Shown here piece by piece: positions 5,707-6,640 of a stretch of DNA of 6,640 nt. How positions within the stretch are numbered: the stretch's first letter is position 1; every line of letters starts with the position of its first letter. Made by a program: the position numbers and the translations under genes. The notes beneath the pieces are model-generated. The model saw nothing but the letters and a program-made list of their open reading frames with translations, was not told where the DNA came from and made no database searches. The stretch covers positions 1 to 6,640 of the forward strand of contig JAPYTY010000113.1 in the NCBI GenBank assembly GCA_029942065.1. Direction: 5' to 3'. The DNA is from Acidobacteriota bacterium. GTDB lineage: Bacteria; Acidobacteriota; UBA6911; RPQK01; JADFOI01.

Positions 5707-6198
5707 CTAGTCGACTCGGAAGGAAAGATAGTTTTCAACAGCGGGTCTGCCCATCAGCCGGGCCCGCAAGGTGTAGGATCCCTTCGGCAGGAAGTGGCCG
5801 TCTCGGTCCACGGCCGGGATACGTTCTCGATAAACCCAAGGTTCTCCTCCCAATGTCTTTTCTACGATCATCATCGCGAAAAAACGGCCATCAGACCATT
5901 TCCAAAGCTCCTGGCCGGCATCATCCTGGATAAGGAAATCGTACTGTTGGCTGTTGGGAAAGGTGAAGGGAATGGGGAAAGAAGAGGTATTCCTGATGTT
6001 GAATGTAGCTTGAAAGGAAGGACCGGAGCCTGTGGAATCGATGATGCGATCCAGTTTGAGGGTGGAAACCACCCCGTTTTTCCGGATCTCATCTTGGGCC
6101 GGCATTTCCTGACCCAGAAAGGAGTTTTTCCTGGCTGTGCTGCAGGCTGAGATCAAGACAACGCCTGTGAAACAAAGGAGAAAATCTCTGCGAAGCAT
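5707..6198 (-). CDS. BsuPI-domain lipoprotein with a Tat-like signal peptide
   Basis: A 163-residue envelope lipoprotein of unknown role. Residues 1-19 are a lipoprotein signal: LRRDFLL (2-8) resembles a twin-arginine motif, followed by CFTGVVL and the lipobox ISAC with Cys19 as the lipidated residue. Ser at +2 suggests the outer membrane in a Gram-negative cell. Residues about 45-160 fit the BsuPI fold (PF12690, named for a B. subtilis intracellular proteinase inhibitor): FNIRNTSSFPIPFTFPNSQQ (66-85), YDFLIQD (86-92), ELWKWSDGRFF (97-107) and LPKGSYTLRARL (137-148). Inhibitor activity is not shown for most family members and is not claimed here. The frame is open far upstream, but that part translates heptamer repeats (GTWNVKR). 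An ATG six codons earlier (6216) is possible; 6198 gives the tidier signal peptide. It lies 84 bp before the CNNM-type gene on the same strand. Confidence 0.85.
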   Translation of the reverse strand: MLRRDFLLCFTGVVLISACSTARKNSFLGQEMPAQDEIRKNGVVSTLKLDRIIDSTGSGPSFQATFNIRNTSSFPIPFTFPNSQQYDFLIQDDAGQELWKWSDGRFFAMMIVEKTLGGEPWVYRERIPAVDRDGHFLPKGSYTLRARLMGRPAVENYLSFRVD

Positions 6199-6249
6199 GT
6201 GTGAAGATGGTGCCATACCCGGGCACAGTATGCCACTACCGCACCAAAA

Positions 6250-6284
6250 AAATCCGAAATCCGAAGTCCCAAATCCGAATCCAG
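6250..6284 (+). repeat. Heptanucleotide repeat, AAATCCG family, five units
   Basis: Units are AAATCCG, AAATCCG, AAGTCCC, AAATCCG and AATCCAG, and a decayed 7-bp rhythm continues to about 6300. It lies in the 5' flank of the lipoprotein gene, same orientation as the tract at 3155-3210 and opposite to 6563-6597. Confidence 0.8.
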
Positions 6285-6378
6285 GTCGAAATTCAGTTTC
6301 GGACACTTCTCCACGCGGAGCATAAGCTCGCTTCTCCTGGCTCCTGTTTAGAGTCCGGAGTGTGGGAGGCGCCTTGGC

Positions 6379-6397
6379 CGCTGGTCTTCGACCAGCG
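6379..6397. repeat. Perfect 8-bp hairpin
   Basis: CGCTGGTC (6379-6386), loop TTC, GACCAGCG (6390-6397). It stands directly before the GTTCCAC heptamer tract. No T-run follows on either strand, so it is not called a terminator. Confidence 0.6.
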
Positions 6398-6398
6398 C

Positions 6399-6433
6399 GT
6401 TTCACGTTCCAGGTTCCACGTTTCACATTCCAA
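6399..6433 (+). repeat. Heptanucleotide repeat, GTTCCAC/GTTTCAC family, five units
   Basis: Units are GTTTCAC, GTTCCAG, GTTCCAC, GTTTCAC and ATTCCAA. It is followed by a leader and hairpin closely similar to those after the 2503-2551 tract; the present copy has five units against seven there. Confidence 0.9.
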
Positions 6434-6454
6434 TTTTGCGCGATCTTGCAGCCT

Positions 6455-6480
6455 GTTGTAGGGGCGCACTGAGTGCGCCC
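6455..6480 (+). repeat. REP-like element, copy B: GTAG head plus palindrome
   Basis: GTAG (6458-6461) is followed at once by GGGCGCACT (6462-6470), one central base, and AGTGCGCCC (6472-6480), a perfect 9-bp inverted repeat. The outer arms equal copy A, while the centre differs but stays complementary. Confidence 0.7.
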
Positions 6481-6529
6481 GCAGCAAGAACTGTGAAGCT
6501 AAGAAGGAGCCAGGGGTGAGAATGGGAAT

Positions 6530-6640
6530 TCAGGCTAGTGCAAGTCTTGGATGGAGATTTTGTAGTTTTGGATTTAGGATTTCGAATTTCGGATTTTTCT
6601 TCAGGATGTAGAGGCCCAGGACAAGGTCCCACCACAACCC
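6530..6640 (-). CDS. Possible C-terminal end of a membrane protein, cut by the window edge
   Basis: A minus-strand frame is open from the right edge to a TGA at complement 6530-6532, giving 36 residues. It begins GLWWDLVLGLYILKKN, which looks like the end of a transmembrane helix followed by lysines, and then runs into residues translated from the AAATCCG heptamer tract (PKFEILNPKLQN). The end of a real gene extended into a repeat, as in ftcD, is one reading. The other two minus frames give a short stop or a repeat-like peptide. The piece is too short to identify and may be chance. Confidence 0.3.
   Translation of the reverse strand, partial: GLWWDLVLGLYILKKNPKFEILNPKLQNLHPRLALA
6563..6597 (-). 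repeat. Heptanucleotide repeat, AAATCCG family, inverted orientation
   Basis: Read on the plus strand the units are TAGTTTT, GGATTTA, GGATTTC, GAATTTC and GGATTTT, the reverse complement of the AAATCCG pattern. With 6250-6284 it brackets about 280 bp that contain the hairpin, the GTTCCAC tract and REP-like copy B. Confidence 0.75.

Larger units (their letters stand above)
6199..6529. other. Repeat-built non-coding stretch upstream of the lipoprotein gene
   Basis: About 330 bp without a credible gene. It holds an AAATCCG heptamer tract (6250-6284), the TTCTCCACGCGGAGC segment and AAGCTCGCTTCTCCTG (about 6307-6340) that are shared with the ftcD-trmL spacer, a strong small hairpin (6379-6397), a GTTCCAC heptamer tract (6399-6433) and REP-like copy B (6455-6480). 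The lipoprotein promoter should lie at its left end, but I saw no convincing one. I recognise nothing in 6481-6529. Confidence 0.7.

Noticed and set aside
5422..6150. Plus-strand open frame of 242 codons
   Set aside because: It is antisense to the CNNM-type gene start and the lipoprotein gene, both supported by domains and signal sequence.
6199..6426. N-terminal extension of the BsuPI lipoprotein
   Set aside because: It translates heptamer repeats (GTWNVKR) and would bury the signal peptide.

Overview
The window reads as chromosomal DNA from a Gram-negative, free-living bacterium of moderate GC content. An outer-membrane-type lipoprotein signal (C-S after a lipobox), tRNA-modification genes and no plasmid or phage genes support this. 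The repeat-rich spacers resemble those in Acidobacteriota and similar large environmental genomes, but the phylum is a guess from style, not from a marker gene.

Layout. Positions 1-1667 (minus) hold most of a large membrane-anchored protein that I cannot name: signal peptide, beta-rich N-terminal region, about 190 residues of coiled coil, a second folded region and a C-terminal membrane helix. It runs off the left edge. A 115-bp divergent spacer separates it from queE (1783-2472, plus; 7-carboxy-7-deazaguanine synthase, radical SAM). queE converges on trmL (2614-3072, minus; wobble-base tRNA 2'-O-methyltransferase). Upstream of trmL on the same strand lie a stand-alone glutamate formimidoyltransferase (ftcD type, 3328-4245), a CNNM/CorC-type CBS-domain membrane protein (4312-5622) and a small BsuPI-domain lipoprotein with a Tat-like signal peptide (5707-6198). 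A possible tail of another minus-strand gene touches the right edge (6530-6640).

The genes do not form one pathway. queE and trmL both serve tRNA wobble-position modification (queuosine/archaeosine precursor; Cm34/Um34), but they are on opposite strands. ftcD has no histidine-degradation neighbours here. The minus-strand genes are spaced 66-255 bp apart, so they are probably not one tight operon.

The most unusual content is between the genes. Every spacer from queE to the right edge, except the 84-bp one at 5623-5706, carries repeats. There are four REP-like elements, each a G/ATAG tetranucleotide directly 5' of an imperfect palindrome whose arms differ between copies but stay paired. There are also three families of degenerate heptanucleotide tandem repeats (GTTCCAC, AAATCCG, CTTCTGT) in six tracts. 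Two composite arrangements occur twice each, and one heptamer tract supplies the stop codon and last residues of ftcD. I see no complete new enzyme system; the repeat architecture and the coiled-coil protein are the best candidates for something undescribed.
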